DNA from: Anaerolinea sp.
GTDB lineage: Bacteria > Chloroflexota > Anaerolineae > Anaerolineales > Anaerolineaceae
Length of the DNA: 64,000 bases
Assembly: GCA_020725865.1 (NCBI GenBank)
Contig: DYEC01000024.1
Location: 1 to 64,000, forward strand
Direction of reading: 5' to 3'
A program made the position numbers and the translations under genes. Below the pieces are notes generated by a model that saw nothing but the letters and a program-made list of their open reading frames with translations, had not been told where the DNA came from and made no database searches. Each line of letters opens with the position of its first letter. Positions within the stretch are counted from its first letter, which is position 1. This document shows, piece by piece, positions 8,055 to 18,119 of this stretch.

Positions 8055-9341
8055 ATGGCGATGGCAACAAATGCGTTTGAGATGGCACAAAAACAGTTTG
8101 ATCATGTGGCTGACCTGCTGGGGCTGGAGCCGCAGGTGCGTGAGATTTTGCGCTGGCCGCTGCGCGAATATCATTTCCGTATTCCAGTGCGCATGGATGA
8201 CGGCACCATCCGCGTTTTTCAGGGCTACCGGGTTCAGCACAATGATGCGCGCGGACCAAACAAGGGCGGTATCCGTTTCCACCCTGCCGAAACCGTGGAT
8301 ACCGTGCGTGCGCTGGCAACCTGGATGACCTGGAAATGTGCGGTGGTGGATTTGCCGCTTGGCGGCGGCAAAGGCGGCGTGATTGTTGACCCTGCCACGC
8401 TTTCCACCAGCGAGAAAGAACGCCTGGTGCGCGGCTATGTTCAGGCAATCTGGAAGAATATCGGTCCACGTGAAGACGTTCCGGCACCGGATGTTGGTAC
8501 CACACCGCAGATGATGGGTTGGATGATGGATGAGTACTCCAAACTGGCGGGTCAATATACGCCGGGCGTTATTACCGGCAAGCCGGTGGGCGGCGGCGGT
8601 TCGCTCGGACGTACCGAGGCGACCGGTTTTGGCGTCATTTACACTGTGCGTGAAGCCATGAAGCACCTCAAGATGGACTCTTCGCAGTGTTTGGCGGCCA
8701 TTCAGGGTTTTGGCAATGTGGCGCAATACGCCGCCATTGGGTTTGTTGAAATGCTTAAAGGCAAGGTGGTTTGTGTTTCCTATTGGGATCGTGATGACCG
8801 CTGTTCTTACACTGTCAGCAAAGCGGATGGCATTGACCCACATTTCTTGATGAGTATTACCGATCAATATGGATCAATTGACAAGGCAAAAGCCAAGGCT
8901 GCCGGTTATGCCATTGAAGATGGTGATGCCTGGATCGCCAAAGACGTGGATGTGTTGATTCCGGCCGCATTGGAAGGTCAGATTAATGCCGAGACGGTGA
9001 ACCACATCAGCAGCCGCGTGCGTATCATCGCTGAAGGTGCCAACGGTCCCACTACTCCAGAGGCAGATGAACTGATCAAGCAGCGCGGTATCTTCATGAT
9101 CCCCGACTTTTTGTGTAATGCTGGCGGTGTGACTGTCTCGTATTTTGAAAGTGTGCAGAATGATATGAATTTCTACTGGTCAAAGGAAGAAGTTTTACAG
9201 CGGCTGGACGAAAAAATGAGCGTGGCTTTCGCCGCCGTTTTGGAAATGGCAGAACACGAAAAAGTGTACATGCGGGATGCCGCTTACATGGTAGCGATTA
9301 ACCGTGTGGTGAAGGCAATGCAGTTGCGCGGCTGGATCTAA
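8055..9341 (+). CDS. gdhA: Glutamate dehydrogenase (Glu/Leu/Phe/Val dehydrogenase family)
   Basis: A 428-residue hexameric-type GDH, interconverting glutamate with 2-oxoglutarate plus ammonia using NAD(P). Substrate and catalytic lysines are visible: Lys70 in GPNKGGIRFHP, Lys94 in TWMTWK and the catalytic Lys106 in PLGGGKGG. A Rossmann nucleotide site follows (AIQGFGNVAQYAA). Cofactor preference is not clear. Of several in-frame starts, 8055 is chosen because GGAGAG (8041-8046) lies 8 nt before it. A terminator hairpin stands between the promoter and this start. The gene ends at a strong bidirectional terminator shared with secA. Confidence 0.94.
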   Translation: MAMATNAFEMAQKQFDHVADLLGLEPQVREILRWPLREYHFRIPVRMDDGTIRVFQGYRVQHNDARGPNKGGIRFHPAETVDTVRALATWMTWKCAVVDLPLGGGKGGVIVDPATLSTSEKERLVRGYVQAIWKNIGPREDVPAPDVGTTPQMMGWMMDEYSKLAGQYTPGVITGKPVGGGGSLGRTEATGFGVIYTVREAMKHLKMDSSQCLAAIQGFGNVAQYAAIGFVEMLKGKVVCVSYWDRDDRCSYTVSKADGIDPHFLMSITDQYGSIDKAKAKAAGYAIEDGDAWIAKDVDVLIPAALEGQINAETVNHISSRVRIIAEGANGPTTPEADELIKQRGIFMIPDFLCNAGGVTVSYFESVQNDMNFYWSKEEVLQRLDEKMSVAFAAVLEMAEHEKVYMRDAAYMVAINRVVKAMQLRGWI

Positions 9342-9385
9342 GGCCGATCATTGTTTCCTCCTCAGTAAGCATGATTCCTCCCAAA

Positions 9386-9425
9386 AACTCTCGACGCCGG
9401 TGCACCCAAACCGGCGTCGAGAGTT
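9386..9425. terminator. Bidirectional terminator between gdhA and secA
   Basis: A perfect 16-bp inverted repeat, 9386-9401 with 9410-9425, loop of 8 nt. An A-run lies on the left and a short T-containing tail on the right, so it can end transcription of both convergent genes. Confidence 0.85.
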
Positions 9426-9441
9426 CTTAGAGGGGTATTGA

Positions 9442-12400
9442 CTAATGTCGGTGGCGTTTCTTTTTCTTTCCACTGCCGATCTGTGCTGGCTGAGCGGTGC
9501 TCTGAACAACAAGGCGCTCTTTTTCTCCGTTGCGCTCTTTTTCCACCGCTGCGGCTTCTTCGCGGCGGGGCTGTACGGTGAAAATGCGGTTGATGACTGC
9601 CATGCGGATGTCGCTGAGCAGCTCGCGGAACATTTCCGATGCGCGGCTTTTGTATTGCACCAGCGGGTCACGCTGGGCGTAGGCTTCCAGCCCGATGGAA
9701 ACCCGCAGCGATTCAACTTTGGTCAGATATTCCACCCACAGCTCGGAAATGGCATGCAGTAGAATCTGGCGAAAGAGTTCATTTTGCAGACGCCAGCCCA
9801 GATAATGAATCACCGGCTCGCGTTCTTTTTCGCTGAACAGATTGAGCGGCTTTTCCGCCAGCGCTTCAAAGGTTTGTTCACCCAGCCGGTCAATCAGACC
9901 ATTGCGCGTTTTCTCATCGAGCTGCTGCAAGGTTGCTTCCAACTGCGTCAGCCGTTGCCATTCTGCCAGCCCGTAAGCCAGACGGAGTGCCCCCAATCCT
10001 TCTTCGAGGTGCTCTAATACCTGTTCTGTCATGCGCTGCGGTTGTGTTTCTTCAACCAGTGTTGCCGCCAGATAAACATATCTCAGGCGATAGTAAATTT
10101 TCTGTCGTTTTTGATGGGTTTTCGCGTCAAACACCAGACGGCTGCCCTGCGCAGTGACCAGCAGCAGGTCGGTAAGCTGACGGTCATCCAGCTTCAATTC
10201 CGACAGGCGCGAGAGGTAATTATCCACATCATGGCGGATTTGCCCCTGTTCGCCAAGCAGTCGTTTTTTGCGCAGTTCAAACAGACGTTCAACTGCATCC
10301 AATATTAGGGAGGACGCTTCTTCCCAGGATTTTCCCTGAAGCTGATCGGAACGGAGGCCAGTTTGTTCCTCCAGCAATTTCTCCAAAGCCAAAATCATGC
10401 GATTGAGCTGAACAGCTTGCAAGGATGATTCAACCTGCTGCTGCAATGCCATGCGCACATCCCGGTCGCCTTCGGGCAGCCGGCGCAGTTGATCCGGTGT
10501 GAGTTTAAGCGCGACATGCACCTGATCGGAAATTTGCGCCAGCAGTTCCTGCGGACGGTTATAGGGGATGGCTTCTTCACCTTCTCTCAGGGTATCCAGA
10601 AAGTTGTCCAGAATTTCCAGCCGTTCATCCTGCTGTTGCCGGATCAGTTTCTCAAGTTGTTCCAGACGGTTTTGCACAGAGCGCATCACATGTGTGCGTT
10701 CGGCTTCTAGAGCCCGCTCTGCCATGCGCAGCAAGGCATCACGTACACCGGTGATATCTGGATTGTCGGAAGAAATTTCCCGACGCAAATCATCAATCAG
10801 CAGACGAAAGGTAAACGAGGGCCAACTGATGCTGTCGTAATAAAGCGGCGGCTGAATCTGGTCGAGGTAAGCCAGCAGCTTCCAGGGCCCTTCTTCATCT
10901 TTGAGCGCTTTTGGGATGCGTTCCTGCACTTCACTTTTCAGCATCTCCAGCACATCTACGATTAGATTTTCCTTTGTGAATACCTGATCGCGTTGCCGGT
11001 AGATGCGGTTGCGCTGGCTGTTCAACACATCGTCGTATTCGAGCAGGTGCTTGCGCACGTCAAAGTTGGCACCTTCCACCCGTTCCTGTGACTGCTCCAC
11101 CATCCTGCCAATCATATTCATTTCCAGGGGCAGGCTATCGTCAAAGAAGATGCGTTTCCATAACCCTTCCACCTGCTGACCGCCAAACAGACGCATCAGG
11201 TCATCTTCAAGCGAGAGGTAGAAACGAGAGGAGCCCGGGTCACCCTGACGGGCAGAACGCCCGCGCAACTGGTTATCAATGCGGCGCGCTTCATGACGTT
11301 CAGAACCGATCACATGCAGACCGCCCAGATCGCGCACCCGCTGCATATCTTCCATGTATTGCAGAAAGCTTTTGACCGACTCTTCATAAATCCCGTACTC
11401 TTCCGGGGGCATCTCCAGCAGCGCTTCACGGCGTTCTTCATTGGTCATATCGTAGGGATCGGTTGAAACTTTGCTCAAGACACGGTTGACATCGCGCAGG
11501 ATGGCTTCTGGCAGTTCACCGCCCAGCTTGATGTCCACACCGCGCCCTGCCATGTTGGTTGCAATGGTCACCATCCCAAACGCGCCGGCGCGGGCGATGA
11601 TTTGTGACTCCTCGTCATGCTTGCGGGCGTTCAACACTTGGTGAGGAACGCCGCCTTGAATGACTTTGAGCAAGCGCGGCGCATTTTCCGCTGAAAGGTC
11701 GAGAATGGCAAGCAGTTTTTGCAGATTCTGCGGTTCTTCCAGATTGAGCGTCAAATTGAGATTACGCGCCAATGGGCGCAGTTCTCCGGGATTCAGTTCC
11801 GATAACGGTTTATTAAGGATTTGCAGCTCCGGTATCTGGCGGTCCAGCACCTCGATGTGGTTTTGCTCCATCCAGACCTGTCGGATAAGCAATGTCTGTA
11901 GAAGACGGCGGACCGGCTCTGCCTGCAAGCGTTCGGAGAGCAGTTCCGAATGTTCCACCGAGGTTGTGCCGACAAGCTGCGGTCGTCCCATAACATGATA
12001 ACGGATGATTTCCTGCGCAATGGCGCGCAGTTTGGCTTCCTGTGTGCGATAGACGACATCGGGATAGTCCTTGCGCTTCCAGAAAACGGGTTTGCGCTGC
12101 GGGTCATTGCGTTCGGCATAATACGTATATTTGTATCCCTGTTCATCCTTTGCTTCGACGGTGACCAGATGCGAGTTGGGCAGGGAGGCAATATACTCTA
12201 GATTGGTCGGGATGGGAAAGACGTCCAGCTTGTAAATTTTGCCGAATTCTTCCGCTTCGGTCAGGGCGGTGCCGGTCATGCCCGCCAGTTTCTCATACAT
12301 GCGGAAGTAGTTTTGCAGGGTGATGGTGGCATAGGTGACGTTTGCCGGTTCAATCTTGACGCCTTCTTTGGCTTCAATTGCCTGATGCAAACCTTCAGAC

Positions 12401-13485
12401 CAGCGGCGCCCGGGCATCAGACGCCCGGTGAATTCATCAATAATGATAACCTTGCCGTTTTGGACCAGATAATCCTTATTCCGTCGGTATAAATGCTGAG
12501 CGCGTAGCGCCTGCTCCAGATAGCCAAGAATGCGTGCTTGTTCAGGGGTGATGTCTTCGGGACGTTCCGGATCGCGCAGGGGCATATCCAGCAATTCTTC
12601 AACATGCGCTTCGCCCACCTCGGTCAGGCTGACGGCGCGGTCTTTCTCGTCAATTTCGTAATCCTCCGGCTGAAGCTGGCGGACGATCTGCGCCATGCGC
12701 AGATACCATTCTGTTTCTTCCTGCGCCGGACCGGAGATGATCAGCGGGGTACGCGCTTCATCAATCAGGACATTATCCACCTCATCCACGATGGCGTAGT
12801 AATGCCCGCGCTGGACGCGGTCTTCCAGCCGCATGGTGAGGTTGTCACGCAGGTAGTCAAAACCAAACTCGCTGTTGGTGCCGTAGGTAATATCGGCTTT
12901 GTAGGCTTCAGCGCGCAATACCATCCGCAGGTTGTGTTGATCCTCGTGCGGTGAGGTGCGTTCAAAATCCACCAGAAACGCCATGCGCCCATTTTCGGTG
13001 CGTGAAGCCATTTGTAAAACTCCCACGCTCATCCCCAGCGCATGGTAAATCGGCGCCATCCAGCGCGCATCGCGCCGTGCCAGATAATCGTTTACCGTGA
13101 CCAGATGCACGCCGCGTCCGGTCAGGGCATTGAGATAAATCGGCAGGGTGGCAACAAGCGTTTTACCTTCGCCGGTGCGCATCTCGGCTATCTTGCCGCG
13201 GTGCAAAATGACACCGCCGATGAGCTGAACGTCATAATGGCGCAGTCCGAGCGTGCGCTTGGAAGCCTCACGCACGGCGGCAAAAGCCTCAACCAGTAAA
13301 TCATCCAGTGTTTCGCCATCTGACAGCCGTTGCTTAAACTGGTCAGTTTTGGCGCGCAGTTCATCATCGCTCAGACGCTCGTATTCCATCTCGAGCGCGT
13401 TGATCTGATTGACAATCTCTTTTATTTCTTCTAATTCGCGTTTTTGGGGATCACCCCCAAGCACTCGAAGGACTTTTCCTAACAT
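9442..13485 (-). CDS. secA: Preprotein translocase ATPase SecA, enlarged form
   Basis: A 1347-residue SecA, the motor that drives unfolded preproteins through SecYEG. Typical SecA is about 830-900 residues. Helicase motifs are intact: Walker A MRTGEGKT (102-109), DEVD (234-237), [14 protein letters not shown] (642-655) and [24 protein letters not shown] (727-750). Extra material lies at about 432-470, about 521-608 inside the second nucleotide-binding fold, and about 300 residues of mostly helical sequence between 840 and 1260. It ends with a basic KKKKRHRH tail and lacks the usual zinc-binding cysteine C-terminus. It has its own promoter region and no operon partner. Confidence 0.96.
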   Translation of the reverse strand: MLGKVLRVLGGDPQKRELEEIKEIVNQINALEMEYERLSDDELRAKTDQFKQRLSDGETLDDLLVEAFAAVREASKRTLGLRHYDVQLIGGVILHRGKIAEMRTGEGKTLVATLPIYLNALTGRGVHLVTVNDYLARRDARWMAPIYHALGMSVGVLQMASRTENGRMAFLVDFERTSPHEDQHNLRMVLRAEAYKADITYGTNSEFGFDYLRDNLTMRLEDRVQRGHYYAIVDEVDNVLIDEARTPLIISGPAQEETEWYLRMAQIVRQLQPEDYEIDEKDRAVSLTEVGEAHVEELLDMPLRDPERPEDITPEQARILGYLEQALRAQHLYRRNKDYLVQNGKVIIIDEFTGRLMPGRRWSEGLHQAIEAKEGVKIEPANVTYATITLQNYFRMYEKLAGMTGTALTEAEEFGKIYKLDVFPIPTNLEYIASLPNSHLVTVEAKDEQGYKYTYYAERNDPQRKPVFWKRKDYPDVVYRTQEAKLRAIAQEIIRYHVMGRPQLVGTTSVEHSELLSERLQAEPVRRLLQTLLIRQVWMEQNHIEVLDRQIPELQILNKPLSELNPGELRPLARNLNLTLNLEEPQNLQKLLAILDLSAENAPRLLKVIQGGVPHQVLNARKHDEESQIIARAGAFGMVTIATNMAGRGVDIKLGGELPEAILRDVNRVLSKVSTDPYDMTNEERREALLEMPPEEYGIYEESVKSFLQYMEDMQRVRDLGGLHVIGSERHEARRIDNQLRGRSARQGDPGSSRFYLSLEDDLMRLFGGQQVEGLWKRIFFDDSLPLEMNMIGRMVEQSQERVEGANFDVRKHLLEYDDVLNSQRNRIYRQRDQVFTKENLIVDVLEMLKSEVQERIPKALKDEEGPWKLLAYLDQIQPPLYYDSISWPSFTFRLLIDDLRREISSDNPDITGVRDALLRMAERALEAERTHVMRSVQNRLEQLEKLIRQQQDERLEILDNFLDTLREGEEAIPYNRPQELLAQISDQVHVALKLTPDQLRRLPEGDRDVRMALQQQVESSLQAVQLNRMILALEKLLEEQTGLRSDQLQGKSWEEASSLILDAVERLFELRKKRLLGEQGQIRHDVDNYLSRLSELKLDDRQLTDLLLVTAQGSRLVFDAKTHQKRQKIYYRLRYVYLAATLVEETQPQRMTEQVLEHLEEGLGALRLAYGLAEWQRLTQLEATLQQLDEKTRNGLIDRLGEQTFEALAEKPLNLFSEKEREPVIHYLGWRLQNELFRQILLHAISELWVEYLTKVESLRVSIGLEAYAQRDPLVQYKSRASEMFRELLSDIRMAVINRIFTVQPRREEAAAVEKERNGEKERLVVQSTAQPAQIGSGKKKKRHRH

Positions 13486-13508
13486 ATACCATACCTTTCT
13501 GGAGAATG

Positions 13509-13514
13509 ATTATA
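13509..13514 (-). promoter_or_regulatory. Candidate -10 of secA
   Basis: TATAAT on the minus strand, about 24 nt before the secA ATG; no convincing -35 is seen. Confidence 0.35.
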
Positions 13515-13550
13515 CTTCAAGATACTGTCATTCATCAGGCGCGCCCACAA

Positions 13551-13559
13551 TGTTATACT
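13551..13559 (+). promoter_or_regulatory. Candidate extended -10 of the SDR reductase gene
   Basis: TGTTATACT (TGN plus TATACT) on the plus strand about 78 nt before the start, within the divergent secA/reductase interval. Confidence 0.35.
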
Positions 13560-13636
13560 TTATCTGCAGTACGCCTGTTTTTTGATTATTGTGTGGCGGA
13601 TAATTAGTTTATTCACTACTGGAGATGACGGCTTCT

Positions 13637-14905
13637 ATGAGTGAGCAGGTAAGACAATTCAGCGGCCTTTTTCTCACCGGCGGGCTGGGTTTTCTCGGCC
13701 GCTTTCTGCTGGAAGAGATTGTGCTGAGCCAAAGCTTTTGCAGGGTTTTTATGCTGGTCAGGGTAGCCGAGGATGGACGCCATCGTGCCGATGAACGCCT
13801 GCGGGCGTTGCTGCAGGCAATTGCCGACCGGAATCACCTGAGACTTTTTGCTGAAGGACAAATTATTTCTATCGGCAAGGGGACATCTCATACTCAAATC
13901 ATTCCGATTCAGGGAGACATCACACAGGAAAATCTGGGCATTGCGGGAGACTATGACTTCAGCACTGTGACGCACGTCTGCCACGCGGCGGCGATCACAG
14001 ATTTGGTCGCTCCGGAAGAGAAATTTGAGCGCGCCAATGTTCAGGGTACGCTGAATATGCTTGATTTTGCACGGCGGAATTTTAAACATCTGCAAATGTT
14101 CGGTTATGTTGGCACGGCGTATGACCTCTATAACGGCAAAGAGGTATTTGTGCCGGCAGATCAGCCGCCCGAACCACAGGATTTCGTTAATGGTTACAGC
14201 CGCTCTAAGTGGCTTGCCAGAAAGGCGGTTGTTCAAAGCGGGCTGCCATATTGCATTTTTCTGCCAGGGATCATTTGCGGGCGTTCGACGGATGGCTGGC
14301 TTCCGGAGGATGTGCCGTTAGGCGTGATTTATGGTCCCCCGCAGGCAATGGCATTATTGAAGCGCGTTTGTGAACCGTTCCATGCACCGGGGGAAGTGTT
14401 AGAAATAGCGTTTTATTCGCTGGGCGATGAGGACGCAACGCTCAATGTGATTTCGGTGGACATAGTGGCTGTACTGCTCAACCGCATTCTGGCTTCCAAT
14501 CAGAACAAACCGGGTAGTGTTTATTACCTGACGCATCCCAAACCTGTGCGTGTGGGGGAAATTTTGAGGGTGGCTTCTGAGGTGGTTGGTGTACGGGGTA
14601 TCCGGCTGGTCAGGGATTTAAGTGGACGCACTTCTCTGGAGAAATTGTTCGCGAAAATGCTGGTAGCTTATCAGCCGTTCATGCTGGGTAAAGTCGGCAT
14701 CTATGACCGAGCGAGTACGCAGAAACTTGCCGGGAATATCCTCATCCCGGAAGCGGACGAGAATTTCTTGCGGCGGATGTTTCGCTTTGTCCAGGAAAAG
14801 CGCAATTGGGGATACAACCAGCCCGGCTCGGTTTATAAAGAGAGCAATGTTCAGCAAGTCCAGAAGCGATTTGCCGGTGAACTGCGGAAGTTGTTTGAAC
14901 GCTGA
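13637..14905 (+). CDS. Extended SDR reductase of the fatty-acyl / thioester-reductase (NAD_binding_4) type
   Basis: A 422-residue protein with an N-terminal Rossmann fold, TGGLGFLG (14-21), and the SDR active-site pair Tyr187-x3-Lys191 (YSRSK). CHAAAITDL and the long insert before it resemble fatty-acyl-CoA reductases and carboxylic acid reductase R domains rather than sugar epimerases. It would reduce an acyl thioester or act on a related lipid using NADPH. No carrier-protein or CoA-ligase gene is adjacent, so the substrate is open. GGAG at 13621-13624 is fused to an ATG at 13625 and 12 nt from the ATG at 13637; I chose 13637. Confidence 0.75.
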   Translation: MSEQVRQFSGLFLTGGLGFLGRFLLEEIVLSQSFCRVFMLVRVAEDGRHRADERLRALLQAIADRNHLRLFAEGQIISIGKGTSHTQIIPIQGDITQENLGIAGDYDFSTVTHVCHAAAITDLVAPEEKFERANVQGTLNMLDFARRNFKHLQMFGYVGTAYDLYNGKEVFVPADQPPEPQDFVNGYSRSKWLARKAVVQSGLPYCIFLPGIICGRSTDGWLPEDVPLGVIYGPPQAMALLKRVCEPFHAPGEVLEIAFYSLGDEDATLNVISVDIVAVLLNRILASNQNKPGSVYYLTHPKPVRVGEILRVASEVVGVRGIRLVRDLSGRTSLEKLFAKMLVAYQPFMLGKVGIYDRASTQKLAGNILIPEADENFLRRMFRFVQEKRNWGYNQPGSVYKESNVQQVQKRFAGELRKLFER

Positions 14906-14909
14906 AGGG

Positions 14910-15482
14910 TTAACGCCGTTTGTAGGTTCCCATCAGCTCGCCTTTTGCCAGAATATGCCCGGACATGGCTTGAAGCACCTGTTCTTTACTGGCGCCAGCG
15001 GGTAAATCAAGCATTACATCCAACGCGTAAAGCGTGAAGAAATAGCGGTGCGTTCCGGAAGGCGGACACGGACCACCGTAGCCCACTTTACGCCAGCTCG
15101 TTTTTCCCTGCCGGCTGCCATCGGCAAGCGTATCCTTACGGGGTATGCCTTCTGCCAGTTGATTGACACCGGCAGGGATGTTGAACAGTATCCAATGGTT
15201 AAATGTACCGATGGGGGCATCCGGGTCATCCACGATCAGAGCGAAGCTTTTTGTGCCTGCTGGAGCACCGCTCCATTCCAATGGTGGGGAGACATCCTCA
15301 CCGTCACAGGTATATTTGGAGGGGATGGCTCCCTGATGTGCAAAAGCAGGGCTTTTCAGGACCAGATTTCCCATTTGTTCTGCCATGGCGGTTTCCTCCT
15401 TCTCCGCTGGCTGAAACAGCGAACAAGACATTGGCAAAAACACGCTGAACAATAACAGGGTTAACAAGCGAGAGATTTTCAT
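14910..15482 (-). CDS. YbhB/YbcL-type phosphatidylethanolamine-binding lipoprotein
   Basis: A 190-residue exported lipoprotein: signal peptide with lipobox LPMSC, then a PEBP domain. The family marks DDPDAP and GPCPPSGTHRYFF are present and shape the anion-binding pocket. Bacterial members are sometimes called Raf-kinase-inhibitor-like; their ligand is generally unknown. It is convergent with the reductase gene, with only 4 nt between stop codons, and divergent from the MFS carrier. Confidence 0.88.
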   Translation of the reverse strand: MKISRLLTLLLFSVFLPMSCSLFQPAEKEETAMAEQMGNLVLKSPAFAHQGAIPSKYTCDGEDVSPPLEWSGAPAGTKSFALIVDDPDAPIGTFNHWILFNIPAGVNQLAEGIPRKDTLADGSRQGKTSWRKVGYGGPCPPSGTHRYFFTLYALDVMLDLPAGASKEQVLQAMSGHILAKGELMGTYKRR

Positions 15483-15540
15483 GGAGATAATTTTTTGCCT
15501 TTCAAGGGTTCATTTTCATTGTAGGTTGTTTTAGCGCCGG

Positions 15541-15570
15541 TTGTCAAGATGGCGCAAAGCAGAGTAAAAT
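15541..15570 (+). promoter_or_regulatory. Sigma-70 promoter of the MFS carrier gene
   Basis: TTGTCA (15541-15546), 18-nt spacer, TAAAAT (15565-15570), about 68 nt before the start codon. Confidence 0.6.
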
Positions 15571-15637
15571 CGTTTGGACACTCAGTTTGCCTGAGGGGGA
15601 GGCACAACCACAGCAGCCGTTGATAAAAGGACATCTT

Positions 15638-16987
15638 ATGCAAACACAGGGACTATTGAACCGTCTGGATGCTGCCCCGCTGGGGCGTTTTCATCTTCGT
15701 TTGTTGCTGGTAGTCGGCACATGCTGGATTTGGGCGGCTTATGGCGTTACGGTGGTGGGTTATCTACTGCCGCTGGTGAAAAGCGAATGGCACATCCGCC
15801 CGGGTGAACTGGGATTGATGGCAAGTTTTGGAATGTTTGGCATGATGGTTGGATCGGTGCTGGCTGGCGCGCTGGCGGACCGCCTTGGTCGGCGGACAAC
15901 ACTGGAAGTGATCATGCTTTATGCAGGTGTGATACTGGCACTTTCAGCAGTCTCATGGAATTATCCGCTCTTGCTGGCATTGCGTTTCTTTACCGGAATG
16001 GGGCTAGGGGCAATCCTGCCGGTTTCTGGTACGTTGATCAGCGAATACTCGCCGGTAAGACAGCGTGGTCGCTTGCTGGTGTTGCAAAACCTGTTTTGGG
16101 GACTGGGCGGTGTGTTGGCGGCGCTGGTTGGCTATCTGATTGTTTTACGCTGGGGCTGGCGGCCGGCACTATTGTTTGGCATTCTGGCGTTATTGACGGT
16201 ACCTTTGATTCGTCTGACGGTTCCGGAATCGGTGCGCTTTCTGATCACGAAAGGGCGGCTGGAAGAAGCCCGCAGAGTTGTGGAATATATTTGCGGCTTC
16301 TCAGGTGAATTGGGTTTGAACGATGCGACGGATAATCAAATAAACGAAAAGCTGTCCAGCTCTTCGAGTAATGGTCAATCGCAGGGTATCTGGTCACGGC
16401 GATATTTTCAAATTACCGTTACTCTGTGGGTAATGTGGTTTGCGCTGAATTATATTTTTCAGGGGGTCTTTGTCTGGTTGCCTTCTATTCTGGAAGCAGA
16501 GGGCAGCACACTGGAGCGTTCTTATCTGGTTTCAGCCGTCGTCAATTTGGGGCAGGTGCCGGGTGCGATCATTGCCGCTTCGCTGGCAGATGTTGCTAAC
16601 CGTCGCAACATGCTGATATTGTTCTTAACCCTGCTGGCAGGATCGGCTTTTCTTTTTGGTTTTGCCCATACGCTCCCACTGGTGATGATATTAGGTTTCC
16701 TGCTGACGGTTTGCAACGGTGCTGCCTGGGGGATGGCATACCCGTTTACGACCGAGCTATACCCTACCCGTATACGCGGCTCTGCCACCGGCTGGGCAAA
16801 TGGTTTTGGTCGGCTGGGCGGGGTAGTTGCGCCGTATCTGGTGGGGATGTTGATACAAGGCGGCATTGAACGGCTGGGGATTTTCGCCATTCTGGCGGCA
16901 GCCCCGCTGTTGGTGACCCTGACACTGGCGGGTGTCAAAAAAACGACTACCGGGCGCTCGCTGGAAGAGATCGCTGAAGCCGGATGA
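15638..16987 (+). CDS. Major facilitator superfamily transporter
   Basis: A 449-residue inner-membrane carrier with about 12 predicted membrane segments in two halves. The inter-helix loop motif A appears as DRLGRR in the first half and a weaker LADVANRRN in the second. The glycine-rich helix MGLGAILPVSGTLISEYSP and the RGRLLVLQN segment resemble sugar- or aromatic-acid:proton symporters. The substrate cannot be read. AAAGG at 15626-15630 fixes the start at 15638 rather than the in-frame codon at 15587. It ends 7 nt from the stop codon of the convergent deacetylase-like gene. Confidence 0.87.
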   Translation: MQTQGLLNRLDAAPLGRFHLRLLLVVGTCWIWAAYGVTVVGYLLPLVKSEWHIRPGELGLMASFGMFGMMVGSVLAGALADRLGRRTTLEVIMLYAGVILALSAVSWNYPLLLALRFFTGMGLGAILPVSGTLISEYSPVRQRGRLLVLQNLFWGLGGVLAALVGYLIVLRWGWRPALLFGILALLTVPLIRLTVPESVRFLITKGRLEEARRVVEYICGFSGELGLNDATDNQINEKLSSSSSNGQSQGIWSRRYFQITVTLWVMWFALNYIFQGVFVWLPSILEAEGSTLERSYLVSAVVNLGQVPGAIIAASLADVANRRNMLILFLTLLAGSAFLFGFAHTLPLVMILGFLLTVCNGAAWGMAYPFTTELYPTRIRGSATGWANGFGRLGGVVAPYLVGMLIQGGIERLGIFAILAAAPLLVTLTLAGVKKTTTGRSLEEIAEAG

Positions 16988-16994
16988 GTTTTCT

Positions 16995-17894
16995 TTACAA
17001 TCGGTAAATTTCTTTCGCCACACAGTAGGTTTGTACGTGCGCCTGAGCGGTGCGTTCGATTGGAACCGCGTAGCCGCCGCCCATGACCAGCACGACAGGA
17101 ATACTGCGCCTGTAACATTCGCTCAGCACCAAACGGTCGCGCTCCTTGACCCCTGCCATTGTCAGGTTGAGCCGTCCCAGGCGGTCTTCTTTCAAAACAT
17201 CCACCCCAGCCTGATATAACACGATTTGCGGGCGGAAAGCAAAGACCGCCTCCAACCCGCGTTCAAGCGCCGCTAAATATTCGGCGTCGTCTGTGTTATC
17301 CGGCAAGCCAATATCCAGCGTGGATGGCACTTTGCGAAAGGGATAATTCTTGTCGCCATGCAGGCTTAAGAGAAAGACCTGGGGCAAGCTGCCGAGAATA
17401 GCTGCTGTGCCATTCCCCTGATGCACATCCAAATCCACAATGGCAACGCGCTCGACGCGCCGATTTGTGAGCAGATTCAATGCCACCACTGCCAGGTCGT
17501 TGAACACGCAAAACCCCATGCCTTCTCCTGCCAACGCGTGATGAGTGCCGCCTCCAAGATTTCCAGCGATGCCGTTGCGAAGGGCTTGCTCCGCCGCAGC
17601 CAGTGAACCGCCCACGCTGGCAAGCGAGCGCCGTACCAGTGCCTCGCTCCAGGGGAGACCGATTTGCCGCATGATGCGCGGATCAATCCGACCGCTGAGC
17701 AGAGCGTCCAGATATTCGGCAGTGTGTGCCAGGGTGATCTGCTCGCGGCTGGCGGGTTGCGCTGGGTGTAGCTCATCTGGTGAGAGCACACCTTCTTGTA
17801 AGAGCATTTGCCGTGTCAACGCGTATTTGATAATTGGAAAACGATGACCGGGGGGTAAATCAACGGTATAGTGATCAGAATAGAAGACAAACAC
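16995..17894 (-). CDS. Histone-deacetylase-superfamily amidohydrolase (AcuC/HdaH-like)
   Basis: A 299-residue zinc amidohydrolase of the class II HDAC / acetoin-utilisation type. The active-site histidine pair is in GGGTHHA (His118-His119), the zinc ligands Asp156 and His158 are in DLDVHQGNGT, and a further Asp lies in YQAGVDVLKED. The final GGGY loop is present. Bacterial members remove acetyl groups from proteins, polyamines or small amines; the target here is unknown. It sits alone, convergent with the MFS gene and divergent from rpsB. Confidence 0.9.
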   Translation of the reverse strand: MFVFYSDHYTVDLPPGHRFPIIKYALTRQMLLQEGVLSPDELHPAQPASREQITLAHTAEYLDALLSGRIDPRIMRQIGLPWSEALVRRSLASVGGSLAAAEQALRNGIAGNLGGGTHHALAGEGMGFCVFNDLAVVALNLLTNRRVERVAIVDLDVHQGNGTAAILGSLPQVFLLSLHGDKNYPFRKVPSTLDIGLPDNTDDAEYLAALERGLEAVFAFRPQIVLYQAGVDVLKEDRLGRLNLTMAGVKERDRLVLSECYRRSIPVVLVMGGGYAVPIERTAQAHVQTYCVAKEIYRL

Positions 17895-17967
17895 AATCCC
17901 AAATTATAATCTGCTATCGCTGGTTTGTAATTTTTTGCAACGAAAATCCCACAAACTCAAAAAATTG

Positions 17968-17976
17968 TGATATACT
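17968..17976 (+). promoter_or_regulatory. Extended -10 promoter of rpsB
   Basis: TGATATACT (TG, one base, TATACT); no clear -35. It lies about 145 nt before rpsB, leaving a long structured leader. Confidence 0.55.
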
Positions 17977-17981
17977 TGCGC

Positions 17982-18087
17982 CCGCCTGTCATTGGACATG
18001 GCATAACTTATCTCACACGTCTGTCAATGCTGTCTCTGCGTGCCGCAGGGGGGAGGATGCGGTGGAAGACGGTGTCAAGACAGGCGG
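17982..18087 (+). ncRNA. Structured 5' leader of rpsB, candidate ribosomal-protein autoregulatory element
   Basis: Three nested pairings are visible. A 9-bp closing stem joins CCGCCTGTC (17982-17990) to GACAGGCGG (18079-18087). Inside it ACACGTC (18015-18021) pairs with GACGGTGT (18068-18075) around one bulged G. Innermost CCGCA (18043-18047) pairs with TGCGG (18058-18062). The fold ends about 30 nt before rpsB. Leaders of this kind usually let free S2 repress its own operon; that role is inferred here. Confidence 0.55.
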
Positions 18088-18119
18088 AGGAATAACGCAA
18101 AAAGGAGCATAAATAAATT

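Noticed and set aside
8022-8867. 281-residue minus-strand frame opposite gdhA
   Set aside because: It lies wholly antisense to a clear glutamate dehydrogenase and has no family motif.
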